This document shows, piece by piece, positions 9,485-17,238 of a DNA stretch of 64,000 nt; positions within the stretch are counted from its first letter, which is position 1; every line of letters starts with the position of its first letter. Both the position numbers and the translations under genes were made by a program. A model generated the notes under the pieces. The model was not told where the DNA came from. It searched no databases and saw nothing but the letters and a program-made list of their open reading frames with translations. The stretch is from Micromonospora sp. NBC_01796 (lineage in GTDB: Bacteria > Actinomycetota > Actinomycetes > Mycobacteriales > Micromonosporaceae), in NCBI RefSeq assembly GCF_035917455.1, contig NZ_CP109078.1:434001-498000 (forward strand). The letters are read 5' to 3'.

Positions 9485-10801
9485 GTGGAGCCGGTCGATG
9501 TGGCGTTCGCTCTGGTCGGGATCGGTGCACTACTGGCCGGGATCCTGCCCCGGATGGTGGAACACCGGCCGCTCTCCATGCCGATAGCGTTCCTCGGGCT
9601 CGGCATGCTGGTCTTCCTGCTGCCGACCGGGCTGCCCAGCCCCGATCCGCTCGCCCACCCCCAACTGACCACCCACCTCACCGAGATCGGCGTCATCGTC
9701 GCCCTGATGGGCGCCGGTCTGAAGATCGACCGCCGGGCCGGGTGGCGACGCTGGTCGTCGACCTGGCGACTGCTGGCCATCGGCATGCCGCTCTGCATCC
9801 TCGCCGTGGCCCTGCTCGGGTGGTGGTGGGCCGGGCTGGTGCCGGCCGCCGCGCTCCTGCTCGCCGCCGCGCTCGCACCCACCGACCCGGTGCTCGCCGC
9901 CGACGTACAGGTGGGTGAGCCGACCGACGTCGAGGACAACGAGGACGAGGTCCGGTTCGCGCTGACCTCGGAAGCCGGGCTCAACGACGGGCTCGCGTTC
10001 CCCTTCGTGTACGCCGCCATCGCGATCGCCGCCACCAGCCTCGCCCCGGCCGACTGGCTCGGCCACTGGCTCGCCGTCGACGTCCTCTACAAGATCGCCG
10101 TCGGGGTGGGTGGTGGGCTGCTCGTCGGCTGGCTGCTCGGCAAGCTCTTCTTCCGGGCCCCGTCGCAGTTGCGGCTGGCCCGCCACGCCGAGGGCTTCGT
10201 CGCCATCGCCGCCACCTTCCTCGCGTACGGGCTGATCGAGGTGGTCGGCGGCTACGGCTTCCTCGCCGTCTTCTTCGCCGCACGGGCGATCCGGGCATCG
10301 GAGCGTACGCACGAGTTCCACGGGGTGCTGCACGACTTCGCCGAGCAGATCGAGCGGCTGCTGACCGTACTCCTGCTGTTGTTCCTCGGCGGGGCCGTGG
10401 TCGACGGCCTGCTGGCACCGCTGACCTGGCCCGCCGCCCTGTCCGGGCTCGCCCTGCTGTTCGTGATCCGCCCCCTGTTCGCCTGGCTCTCGCTGCGCGG
10501 TGCACCGGGGCGGCCCGCCGAGCACTGGGTGATCGCGTTCTTCGGCATCCGTGGCGTCGGCTCGATCTACTACGTCGCGTACGCCGCCAGCCACGCCGAG
10601 ATCCCGCAGCTCGACCTGGTCTGGGCGACGGTGGGCCTGGTGGTGATCGTCTCGGTGGTCCTGCACGGGATCGCGGCCACGCCGGTCATGCGCCTGCTCG
10701 ACCGCACCGGCGAACGGACCGGGGAGGAAAACGAGCGCCGGTCCGCCCCCGGTAAGCCGCCCGCCGAGCGGACCCCGGTCGACGTCCCCCGTGCCGGCTA
10801 G
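9485..10801 (+). CDS. Cation:proton antiporter (CPA1/NhaP-like)
   Basis: Integral membrane protein of 438 residues with about eleven to twelve hydrophobic segments. It contains LAAALAPTDPVLAADVQVG and EAGLNDGLAFPFVYAAIAIA; the TDP and ND pairs are the ion-binding signatures of the Na+/H+ exchanger superfamily. A helix with FFGIRGVGSIYYVAYAA near the C-terminus matches the family's conserved Arg helix. The acidic VEDNEDEVRF loop is cytosolic and the last 40 residues are a polar tail. It starts at GTG 9485 after GGGAGGGG. Expected role is exchange of Na+ or K+ for protons in pH and salt homeostasis. Confidence 0.9.
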   Translation: MEPVDVAFALVGIGALLAGILPRMVEHRPLSMPIAFLGLGMLVFLLPTGLPSPDPLAHPQLTTHLTEIGVIVALMGAGLKIDRRAGWRRWSSTWRLLAIGMPLCILAVALLGWWWAGLVPAAALLLAAALAPTDPVLAADVQVGEPTDVEDNEDEVRFALTSEAGLNDGLAFPFVYAAIAIAATSLAPADWLGHWLAVDVLYKIAVGVGGGLLVGWLLGKLFFRAPSQLRLARHAEGFVAIAATFLAYGLIEVVGGYGFLAVFFAARAIRASERTHEFHGVLHDFAEQIERLLTVLLLLFLGGAVVDGLLAPLTWPAALSGLALLFVIRPLFAWLSLRGAPGRPAEHWVIAFFGIRGVGSIYYVAYAASHAEIPQLDLVWATVGLVVIVSVVLHGIAATPVMRLLDRTGERTGEENERRSAPGKPPAERTPVDVPRAG

Positions 10802-10842
10802 CCGGGGTGTGGCGTGCGAACGGCGGGACCGGACGGGAACGG

Positions 10843-10848
10843 TAGATT
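10843..10848 (+). promoter_or_regulatory. -10 box of rnhA (leaderless type)
   Basis: TAGATT is followed by 6 nt and the ATG of rnhA, with no Shine-Dalgarno sequence. This matches a leaderless mRNA starting at the ATG. Confidence 0.5.
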
Positions 10849-10854
10849 GCCGGC

Positions 10855-11328
10855 ATGACGGACCAGGCGGCCGAGAAGGTCGTGGAGATCTACACCGACG
10901 GCGCGTGCAGCGGAAACCCCGGACCGGGCGGCTGGGGTGCGGTGCTGCGCTACGGCGAGCACGAGCGCGAACTGTACGGGGGCGAGTCGGCACCGACCAC
11001 GAACAACCGGATGGAACTGATGGCCGCCATCCAGGCACTGGAAAGCCTGAACCGGCCGGTGACCGTACGCCTGCACACCGACAGCACGTACGTCCGCAAC
11101 GGCATCACGAGCTGGATGGCGAGCTGGAAGCGCAACGGCTGGCAGACCTCGGCGAAGCAGCCGGTCAAGAACGCCGACCTGTGGCAACGCCTGGAACTGG
11201 CGGTCAAGTCCCACAAGGTCGAGTGGCTCTGGGTGAAGGGACACAACGGCGACCCCGGCAACGAACGAGCCGACGCGCTGGCCAACCGGGGCGTGACGGA
11301 CGCCCGGAGCGCCCTGTCCGGACGTTGA
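10855..11328 (+). CDS. rnhA: Ribonuclease HI
   Basis: Degrades the RNA strand of RNA-DNA hybrids (R-loops, Okazaki primers). The 157-residue protein is of normal single-domain length. The catalytic acids are visible: Asp15 in [16 protein letters not shown], Glu54 in [10 protein letters not shown], Asp76 in [11 protein letters not shown], and the last Asp in ERADALA after KGHNGDPGN. It keeps the basic handle region [11 protein letters not shown], as in E. coli RNase HI. It appears to be transcribed alone from a leaderless promoter. Confidence 0.96.
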   Translation: MTDQAAEKVVEIYTDGACSGNPGPGGWGAVLRYGEHERELYGGESAPTTNNRMELMAAIQALESLNRPVTVRLHTDSTYVRNGITSWMASWKRNGWQTSAKQPVKNADLWQRLELAVKSHKVEWLWVKGHNGDPGNERADALANRGVTDARSALSGR

Positions 11329-11344
11329 GTCGGCACCTCGGAGC

Positions 11345-11363
11345 GGGGGACTCATAATCCCCC
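11345..11363 (+). terminator. Hairpin after rnhA (tRNA-anticodon-like)
   Basis: GGGGGA-CTCATAA-TCCCCC forms a 6-bp stem with a 7-nt loop, 17 nt after the rnhA stop. It is best read as a terminator. The loop copies a Met anticodon loop (CAT), but the other parts of a tRNA are absent. Confidence 0.45.
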
Positions 11364-11399
11364 CTCGCCGTGGATGATCCGGCGTTCAGTGTTCGTACA

Positions 11400-11469
11400 T
11401 TGCGTCTCCAGTGCTCCGCTCTAACTTGACTGGTGCCAGGACTCTGGCCAGTCCATCCACGAGCGGAGC
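11400..11469 (+). promoter_or_regulatory. Promoter and large nested inverted repeat covering the ribosome binding site
   Basis: TTGCGT (11400-11405), 16 bp, then TAACTT (11422-11427) is a possible promoter. Around it lies an outer perfect repeat GCTCCGCTC (11413-11421) and GAGCGGAGC (11461-11469). Inside are GACTGG (11428-11433)/CCAGTC (11448-11453) and CCAG (11436-11439)/CTGG (11444-11447). The right outer arm contains the GGAG Shine-Dalgarno of the next gene. It could act as an operator over the promoter or, if transcription starts upstream, as an RNA hairpin hiding the ribosome binding site. Confidence 0.5.
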
Positions 11470-11474
11470 CAGCC

Positions 11475-12020
11475 GTGAAGACCAGCCACATCACGCCGCT
11501 GCGGGTACCGAGGAACGAAGTCGACCTCGAGGAATGGATCTTCTCCCTCAGCGACGAGGACTACCGGGCCGCGTCACCGCAACACCGTGCCGCCGGCTTC
11601 ACGCGCTCGGGCGGCGTACGCGGGAGCATCAACGTCGAGTCGATCGGCGGGACCCTCATCATCCAGCACTACCGGGAGGTCGCCGCCGACGCAGGTGGGT
11701 TCGAGCTGCTGTCCGAACGCAGCCGGGCATACCTGTTCCACGTCGTCCCGGTTCGCGCCGAGGTGCGGTGGACGATGACCGTCGAGTCGGGCGGGAACGG
11801 CGCCTCGCAGCTTCGCTGCACGGTCGAACTCAACCTGTCGCCTCTGCTGAGTCTGCTGTCGGCGACGATCGCGACGCCGTTCTTCATCCGCCGTCACGTA
11901 CGGAACGAAACAGTCGGTTTCGCCCGCGACATCGAGCGCAAGCACGCCGCCCGGCAGGCGGAACAGGGCGGGGCCGTTCCTCGGGGCGCTGCGGCGCAAT
12001 CCATCCAGTTCCCGGCCTGA
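11475..12020 (+). CDS. Hypothetical protein, possible START/SRPBCC-like fold
   Basis: A 181-residue soluble protein from GTG 11475 (GGAG six nt upstream); the open frame extends 14 codons further up without support. The N-terminus reads VDLEEWIFSLSDEDYRAA; the middle alternates short strands (RGSINVESIGGTLIIQHYRE, VRAEVRWTMTVES) and the end has a long helix (VGFARDIERKHAARQ). This strand-rich core with a C-terminal helix resembles lipid- or polyketide-binding SRPBCC proteins, but I could not identify a firm family signature. It is the first gene of a probable operon with an NAD-dependent reductase 11 bp downstream, and may bind the substrate or product of the redox enzymes that follow. Confidence 0.6.
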   Translation: MKTSHITPLRVPRNEVDLEEWIFSLSDEDYRAASPQHRAAGFTRSGGVRGSINVESIGGTLIIQHYREVAADAGGFELLSERSRAYLFHVVPVRAEVRWTMTVESGGNGASQLRCTVELNLSPLLSLLSATIATPFFIRRHVRNETVGFARDIERKHAARQAEQGGAVPRGAAAQSIQFPA

Positions 12021-12031
12021 GGAGGTCAACC

Positions 12032-13060
12032 ATGTTGGTTCTCGTGACCGGCGGTTCCGGGTTCGTCGGCGCGCACTGCATCCGGCAGTTGCTGCGCCAG
12101 GGTCACCGGGTCCGCACGACCGTGCGTACGCCCTCGCGGGAGCAGGCGGTGCGGGCGATGGTGGAGCCCGATGCGGACGTGTCGTTCGCGGTGGTCGACC
12201 TGAACTCCGACGTCGGCTGGGCGAAGGCTGCCGAGGGCTGTGACGCCGTGCTGCACGTGGCCTCGCCGTTCCCGGGGAGCGCCCCGAAGCACCCCGACGA
12301 GCTGATCGTGCCGGCCCGGGAGGGGACCCTGCGGGCGCTGCGCGCGGCCCGTGACGCGGGCGTCCGGCGTACGGTGCTGACGTCGTCGTTCGCCGCCATC
12401 GGGTACGGCCACCGCGACTACGACCGGGTCTTCTCCGAAGCGGACTGGAGCGATCCGGACGGGTCCGAACTGATCACCTATTCGCGGTCGAAACTGGTCG
12501 CCGAACGGGCCGCGTGGGACTTCGTCGACCGGGAGGGCGGCGGGATGGAACTGGCGGTGATCAACCCGGTCGGCATTCTCGGCCCGGCGCTCGGCCCGGA
12601 TCTGTCGGTCTACGTCGAGGTGATCGAACAGCTCCTGAACGGGAAACTGCCGCTGCTCCCCCGCTTGAACTGGGGCGTGGTCGATGTTCGCGACGTCGCG
12701 GACCTGCACGTACGCGCGATGGTCGAGCCGGCCGCCGCGGGCCAGCGTTTCGTCGCCACCGCGGGCACGACGTCGCTGCCGCGGATCGCGAGCCTTCTGC
12801 GCGCCCGGCTCGGCCCGGCAGCAGGCCGGGTGCCGGCCCGGACAGTGCCGGACTGGGCGGTCCGCCTCAGCGCGCGGATGAGCCCTCGGTTCGCGACGGT
12901 CGTCCCGGACCTCGGTGTGGTGCGCGAGGCGTCGAGCGCGAAGGCGCGCGAGGCTCTGGGCTGGCAGCCGCGGCCGATCGACGACACGATCCTGGACACC
13001 GTGAGCAGCCTGGCGGGCCTGGGACTGCTCAGCGACACGACACGAAGGGCCGCCGCGTAG
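12032..13060 (+). CDS. NAD-dependent epimerase/dehydratase family reductase (dihydroflavonol reductase-like)
   Basis: Extended SDR of 342 residues. The Rossmann motif is TGGSGFVGAHC at the N-terminus, then NAD-ribose contacts in AVLHVASPFP, the catalytic Thr/Ser in RTVLTSSFAAIG and YSRSK for the active-site Tyr/Lys. The INPVGILGPALGPD segment is typical of the dihydroflavonol-4-reductase-like branch, which reduces carbonyls rather than epimerising nucleotide sugars. The ribosome binding site GGAGG directly follows the upstream stop codon, so the two genes are coupled. A 204-bp gap then separates it from the FAD fusion protein. Confidence 0.88.
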   Translation: MLVLVTGGSGFVGAHCIRQLLRQGHRVRTTVRTPSREQAVRAMVEPDADVSFAVVDLNSDVGWAKAAEGCDAVLHVASPFPGSAPKHPDELIVPAREGTLRALRAARDAGVRRTVLTSSFAAIGYGHRDYDRVFSEADWSDPDGSELITYSRSKLVAERAAWDFVDREGGGMELAVINPVGILGPALGPDLSVYVEVIEQLLNGKLPLLPRLNWGVVDVRDVADLHVRAMVEPAAAGQRFVATAGTTSLPRIASLLRARLGPAAGRVPARTVPDWAVRLSARMSPRFATVVPDLGVVREASSAKAREALGWQPRPIDDTILDTVSSLAGLGLLSDTTRRAAA

Positions 13061-13264
13061 ACCAACCCAAGTCGAACGTGAGCGACCCGTACCCGATCAC
13101 CGTTCGGCAGCGTTCGTTGTCATGGTGGTGGCGTTCTCCGGCGACCCGGTGGCGGCACGATTCAGAAGTCGTCCAGTACCTGTCAACTGGGTCTCCCTAT
13201 CGTCGGAAGCAACGGGATCCCGGCTTCCCTGCCGGGGACCGGATCGTCCACCGAGAAGCTGAGG

Positions 13265-15889
13265 GTGATCTTGACCGCGCAGGAGGAAGCCGATGTTGTC
13301 GTGGTCGGATCGGGCATGGGCGGTCTGGCGGCGGCCCGCATGCTCGCGCAGTTCGGCCGGAAACGGGTTCTCGTCCTGGAACAGCACTACACCCTCGGTG
13401 GGATGACGCACGAGTTCTCCCGCGAAGGGCGGTACAAGTTCGGGACCGGACTGCACTACATGAGCGCGAACGCCGGTCCCTTCCTCGACTTCATGACCGA
13501 CGGGCGGGTGCAGCTCTGGCCGCTGCCGGACGACTACGACGTCCTGCACTTTCCGGGATTCGATTTCACCGTACCCGCCGGCCGGGAACAGTTCCGGGCC
13601 CGACTCAAGGACCGGTTCCCGGGCGAGGCCGAGGCCATCGACCGCTATTTCCGGACGGTACGGCAGGCGATGGCCGGGCTCGCCACGCGCAATATTCTCT
13701 CGTCGATGCCCGCGCCGGTGCGCAGACTCGGGTTCCCGATCGTCGAGCGACTCTTCCCGGCCACGTACCGGTCGTCGCGGGACCAGATGGCCCGCAGCTT
13801 CCGGGACCCGAAGCTCCGGGCGATCCTGGCCGCGCGGTGGGGGCTCTACGGGACGCCGCCCGGGTCGAACGCCTTCGGCTACCACGCCGCGGTGCCGACC
13901 ACGTTCTTCATGGCGGGCACCGCGCATCCCGTGGGCGGCCCGAGGGCGCTCAACCAGATCGTTCTAGAGATCCTCGAACGGTACGGTGTCGAGCTGCGGA
14001 CCCGTCAGCAGGTTCAGCGGATCGTCCTCGAGCGGGGCCGGGTGGCCGCTGTCGAGGTGGAGGACCGCGCCACCGGACGCACCTATCGGGTACGGACCCC
14101 GGCCGTCGTCTCGGCGGCGGGCGTCCGCAACACGTACGCCTTACTGGAATCTGCGGCCGAGCCACAGTGGAAGCGCGAGGTCGCGAACCTGCCGGCGGAA
14201 CCGTCCGCGATCATGCTGTTCCTGGGCCTGGACCGGTCACCGGCCGCGTTCGGCCTGCACGGGGAGAACCACTGGTTCATGCCCGACCTCGACGGTCATG
14301 ACGGTTTTCACCGGCAGCTCGGTGACGGCACGCTCTACGTCTCGTTCGCCTCCCTCAACAACCCGGCCGCTCGCCACCACACGGTCGAGGTGGTGGAACT
14401 CGTCGACCCGGCGGCGTTCGACCAGTGGCAGGGGACGCCCGACGACGAGCGGCCGGACGACTACCACAGACTCAAGGACGCACTGACCCGGCGACTGATC
14501 GACCGCCTCGACGAACGGTGGCCCGGCATCCGGGAGTCCATCGCCTTCGCCGAGCTCGCCACACCGCTGTCGTTCGAGACCTACCAGCGCAGCGTCCGGG
14601 GTTCCTTCTACGGCCTCGCGGCGACCCCGGAACGGCTGCGCTCGCCGCTGGCGGGGGCGCGTACGCCGGTGCGGGGCCTGGTCGTGGCCGGACAGGACGC
14701 CTGGGGTTCCGGCGTGGTCGGGGCGCTGGCCGGAGGGCTCGTCGCGGCCGGCGCCGTGCTGCGGCCGAGGCAGACCGGAGCGATGTGGAGATCCATCTTC
14801 GCCCGCAACCCGGTACGCGAACCGACCACCACCTGGCAGGGCTACCTGCGCGTCACCGAGATCGAGGCGCTCACACCGACGATCCGGAAAATCCGGCTGG
14901 AAGCGATGGACGGCGGCACGGTGCCGTTCTCCTTTGCCGCGGGCCAGTACCTCAAGATCGACCTGCCCGTGGCGGTCGAGCCGATCGAGCGCTCCTACTC
15001 GATCTCGAGTGGCCCGGGTGCGAAGCATCATGTCGAGATCGGGGTGAAGCGGGATCCGATCGGCCTCGGCTCCACCTTCCTGCACGACGACCTGGAGATC
15101 GGGCAGGCACTGCGGGTGAGCGGCCCGTTCGGTGAGTTCACCTGGGACCCACAGCGCGACATCGGTGGCGGCACGCTGCTGCTGATCGCCGGCGGTGTCG
15201 GGATCACCCCCCTGGTCAGCGTCCTGGCCGCAGCGGCGGACGCCGGTCATCACGGCCGCATCGTCCTGCTGGCCGGCTGCCGGACCGAGGACGAAATCCC
15301 GTACCGGCAGGAACTGGAGCAGCTTCAGGCCCGGCTGCCCGGGCTCGAGGTGGCCGTCTTTCTCACCCAGCCGGGTGCCGGGTGGCAGGGCCGGCGTGGC
15401 CGGATCGACCTCGAAGCGCTCCGCCCCTACGTCGCCGGCGTCACGCGCGTCCACCTCTGCGGCCCGGCGCCGATGATGCAGGACGTGCTCGGTCTGCTGA
15501 CCGCACTCGAGGTGCCCCGCGACACCCTCCACACCGAAGCCTTCGTGTCGGGCCGCAGCACACAGACCCGCCGGGAAAGGGCGCACGCCATCGCCGTCGC
15601 CGCCGAGCAGGCCGGCGTCACGGGCTACACGATCGCCGAGCGGGACCGGAGCACGACGTTCGCCTGCCCGCCCGGGCAGACGGTCCTCGACGCCGCCAAC
15701 GCCGCCCGCATCCCGTTCCCGCAATCGTGCGGCGAGGGCGCCTGCGGCACCTGCAGGGTCCGGATCCTGTCCGGCAGCTACGAGACGGACACCCGGGGGA
15801 TGTTCTCCACCGAGGAGATCGACCAGGGCTGGCGGCTCGCCTGCCAGACGCTGCCCACCGAAGACCTGGTGATCACCCGCGGTACGTGA
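13265..15889 (+). CDS. Three-domain fusion: RetSat/CrtI-like FAD oxidoreductase + ferredoxin reductase + 2Fe-2S ferredoxin
   Basis: An 874-residue fusion. Residues 1-500 form a CrtI/CrtISO/retinol-saturase-like flavoprotein: GSGMGGLAAARML binds FAD (G15, G17, G20), followed by LEQHYTLGGMTHEF and GTGLHYM; VVAGQDAWGSGVVGALAGG closes the FAD site. After a linker (500-523) a ferredoxin-NADP reductase module runs to about 760, with ERSYSISSG for FAD, GGVGITPLVSVLA and LCGPAPMMQDV for NAD(P). The C-terminus is a plant-type 2Fe-2S ferredoxin with Cys822, Cys827, Cys830 and Cys860. The enzyme thus appears to carry its own electron chain from NAD(P)H. The substrate is unknown; family relatives act on polyenes. 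GTG 13265 has only a weak ribosome binding site. Confidence 0.88.
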   Translation: MILTAQEEADVVVVGSGMGGLAAARMLAQFGRKRVLVLEQHYTLGGMTHEFSREGRYKFGTGLHYMSANAGPFLDFMTDGRVQLWPLPDDYDVLHFPGFDFTVPAGREQFRARLKDRFPGEAEAIDRYFRTVRQAMAGLATRNILSSMPAPVRRLGFPIVERLFPATYRSSRDQMARSFRDPKLRAILAARWGLYGTPPGSNAFGYHAAVPTTFFMAGTAHPVGGPRALNQIVLEILERYGVELRTRQQVQRIVLERGRVAAVEVEDRATGRTYRVRTPAVVSAAGVRNTYALLESAAEPQWKREVANLPAEPSAIMLFLGLDRSPAAFGLHGENHWFMPDLDGHDGFHRQLGDGTLYVSFASLNNPAARHHTVEVVELVDPAAFDQWQGTPDDERPDDYHRLKDALTRRLIDRLDERWPGIRESIAFAELATPLSFETYQRSVRGSFYGLAATPERLRSPLAGARTPVRGLVVAGQDAWGSGVVGALAGGLVAAGAVLRPRQTGAMWRSIFARNPVREPTTTWQGYLRVTEIEALTPTIRKIRLEAMDGGTVPFSFAAGQYLKIDLPVAVEPIERSYSISSGPGAKHHVEIGVKRDPIGLGSTFLHDDLEIGQALRVSGPFGEFTWDPQRDIGGGTLLLIAGGVGITPLVSVLAAAADAGHHGRIVLLAGCRTEDEIPYRQELEQLQARLPGLEVAVFLTQPGAGWQGRRGRIDLEALRPYVAGVTRVHLCGPAPMMQDVLGLLTALEVPRDTLHTEAFVSGRSTQTRRERAHAIAVAAEQAGVTGYTIAERDRSTTFACPPGQTVLDAANAARIPFPQSCGEGACGTCRVRILSGSYETDTRGMFSTEEIDQGWRLACQTLPTEDLVITRGT

Positions 15890-15938
15890 TCGCAGGAACC
15901 AACGTCCGCCGAACAATTCGAGATGCGAGGACACCGAG

Positions 15939-16247
15939 ATGAAGACAAACCATTCCGCGAGCCCTGCCGATTCTGACCCGGTGCGCGCACGCGCCATCCG
16001 CCGGCTGCGCCAGAAGATGGGCGTGCAGGCCCACGTGCTGGTTTACCTGTTGGCCAACATCACCCAGGTCATCGTGTGGTGGGCCTACACTCCGGACCAG
16101 TTCTTCTGGCCGCTGTGGTCGATCCTCGGCTGGGGCGTCGGGTTGATCTTCCACGTCTGGGCGGTGAATTCGTGGTCGGGCCTGGACGAGGGTCGTATCG
16201 CCCAGGAGATGAACCGGATCGAGCCCACCGGACCGGCTCAGAACTGA
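15939..16247 (+). CDS. 2TM domain-containing membrane protein
   Basis: A 102-residue protein with a basic cytosolic N-terminus (VRARAIRRLRQKMG), two membrane helices (about residues 30-48 and 58-76) and a short acidic-polar tail. The pattern RxxxxRLRQK, AHVLVYLLANI, FFWPLWSILGWGVGLIFHVW fits the small 2TM family, often fused to or found beside regulators and redox proteins. It begins 49 bp after the fusion enzyme and is probably the last gene of that operon. A membrane anchor for the complex is possible but unproven. Confidence 0.85.
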   Translation: MKTNHSASPADSDPVRARAIRRLRQKMGVQAHVLVYLLANITQVIVWWAYTPDQFFWPLWSILGWGVGLIFHVWAVNSWSGLDEGRIAQEMNRIEPTGPAQN

Positions 16248-16267
16248 GCGTTTAGTCCACCCTCCTC

Positions 16268-16319
16268 CACCGTCCTCGTCGTCCGGCAGCGATCTGCGGG
16301 AGGTCATCCGAGGACGGTG
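16268..16319 (+). terminator. Inverted repeat after the 2TM gene
   Basis: CACCGTCCTCG (16268-16278) and CGAGGACGGTG (16309-16319) form a perfect 11-bp stem with a 30-nt loop, 20 nt after the stop codon. It probably ends the redox operon. The rest of the gap to 16431 shows no gene. Confidence 0.5.
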
Positions 16320-16430
16320 CAGGTTGGTCCGGAGACCCGCCCGTACCCGGATCCGTCGCCGACCCGGACGCCCTCCGCGGTCGAAACGCCCACTCGATCC
16401 ATATCTACAAGGCCGAGATCGCCACCGTCT

Positions 16431-16802
16431 CTACTCCGCCGGACGCTCGGCGGCGCTGCGGAGCATGCAGAACTCGTTGCCCTCCGGGTCGGCCAGCACC
16501 GCCCACCCCGTTCCGTCCGGCCGTCGGCGGTCGTCGACCATCGTCGCGCCCAGACCGAGCACCCGTTCCACCTCCCCGTCCCGGAGCTGGTCCGGTTCGA
16601 GGCAGACGTGCAGCCGGTTCTTGACCGTCTTGGGCTCGGGCACCTCGGCGAAGTACAGCGTCGGCCCCTCCGACATCTCGACGACAACCTCCTCGTCGCC
16701 CGGCTTGTCGTCGGCGCCGAGCGGTCGACCGACCACGGCGCTCCAGAACGAGGCCAGCTCGTACGCGTTACGGCAGTCGAAAACGATGTTCTGCAGTCGC
16801 AT
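16431..16802 (-). CDS. VOC (glyoxalase/bleomycin-resistance-like) family protein
   Basis: A 123-residue single VOC module. It starts MRLQNIVFDCRNAYELASFW, a common form in actinobacterial VOC proteins of the glyoxalase-like group, and ends with VLADPEGNEFCMLRS, the usual metal-site Glu segment of the second beta-alpha-beta-beta unit; HVCLEP gives a likely metal His. Function is not predictable: related proteins bind drugs or small carbonyls. ATG 16802 is chosen because the longer frame begins in non-coding DNA and because TAACGT on the minus strand lies 7 nt upstream of this ATG. Confidence 0.85.
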   Translation of the reverse strand: MRLQNIVFDCRNAYELASFWSAVVGRPLGADDKPGDEEVVVEMSEGPTLYFAEVPEPKTVKNRLHVCLEPDQLRDGEVERVLGLGATMVDDRRRPDGTGWAVLADPEGNEFCMLRSAAERPAE

Positions 16803-16809
16803 GGCCGGA

Positions 16810-16815
16810 ACGTTA
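16810..16815 (-). promoter_or_regulatory. -10 box of VOC gene (leaderless type)
   Basis: TAACGT on the minus strand, 7 nt before ATG 16802, with no Shine-Dalgarno between. Confidence 0.4.
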
Positions 16816-16944
16816 TCGCCCGGCTGCCATCGCTCGTTGAACCGGTAGGTGCCCCGGTAATCCGCAACCGCGCGGACCGTGGCGGCATGTATGCGACCGT
16901 TACGGGAACGAGGCATCTTCCGGCCCGGAGGGAGTGGAGCGCTG

Positions 16945-17169
16945 ATGACGCTGGTCGACATGCGGTTCGTCGGCGGTCCCGCCGACGGCGAGATCCACCA
17001 ACTCCCGGTCGACCCGGACGGGATGCCACCGGCGCGTTGGGTTCTGAGCCATCGTGGCGAAGGCGACCGCCTCCCCGAAATCGATCATCTTTATCAGCGT
17101 CAGCCCGTCGGCAACGGCGGCTGGGAGATGAGCTTCGTCCGGTCCGACCCCATGGGCATGACCGAATAG
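16945..17169 (+). CDS. Small hypothetical protein (74 aa)
   Basis: Starts at ATG 16945 with GGAG upstream. The sequence begins MTLVDMRFVGGPADGEIHQL, a short strand pattern seen in several small actinobacterial and phage proteins of unknown role, and has no Cys, membrane segment or signal peptide. It is divergent from the VOC gene (142 bp apart) and followed by a strong terminator. I do not recognise a function. Confidence 0.6.
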   Translation: MTLVDMRFVGGPADGEIHQLPVDPDGMPPARWVLSHRGEGDRLPEIDHLYQRQPVGNGGWEMSFVRSDPMGMTE

Positions 17170-17179
17170 CGGGTACGAC

Positions 17180-17218
17180 CCGGTGGGGGTGGGCCCTGTT
17201 CGGGCGCACCCCCACCGG
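17180..17218. terminator. Bidirectional terminator
   Basis: CCGGTGGGGGTG (17180-17191) and CACCCCCACCGG (17207-17218) are a perfect 12-bp stem with a 15-nt loop. They lie between the convergent 74-aa gene and the hydrolase operon. Confidence 0.75.
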
Positions 17219-17238
17219 TATCTCCCCGTGAGTGAAGA

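Noticed and set aside
11329-11395. tRNA-Met-like segment after rnhA: 7-nt loop with CAT anticodon and flanking stem, then a CGCCG/CGGCG stem
   Set aside because: No D-arm, no TTCRA T-loop, no acceptor stem and the arms are wrongly spaced. A terminator hairpin explains it better; tRNAscan-SE would settle it.
16340-16430. Short plus-strand peptide-like stretch with HSIHIYKAEIATV
   Set aside because: Could be a gene remnant, but it has no start, is under 30 codons and I know no matching family.
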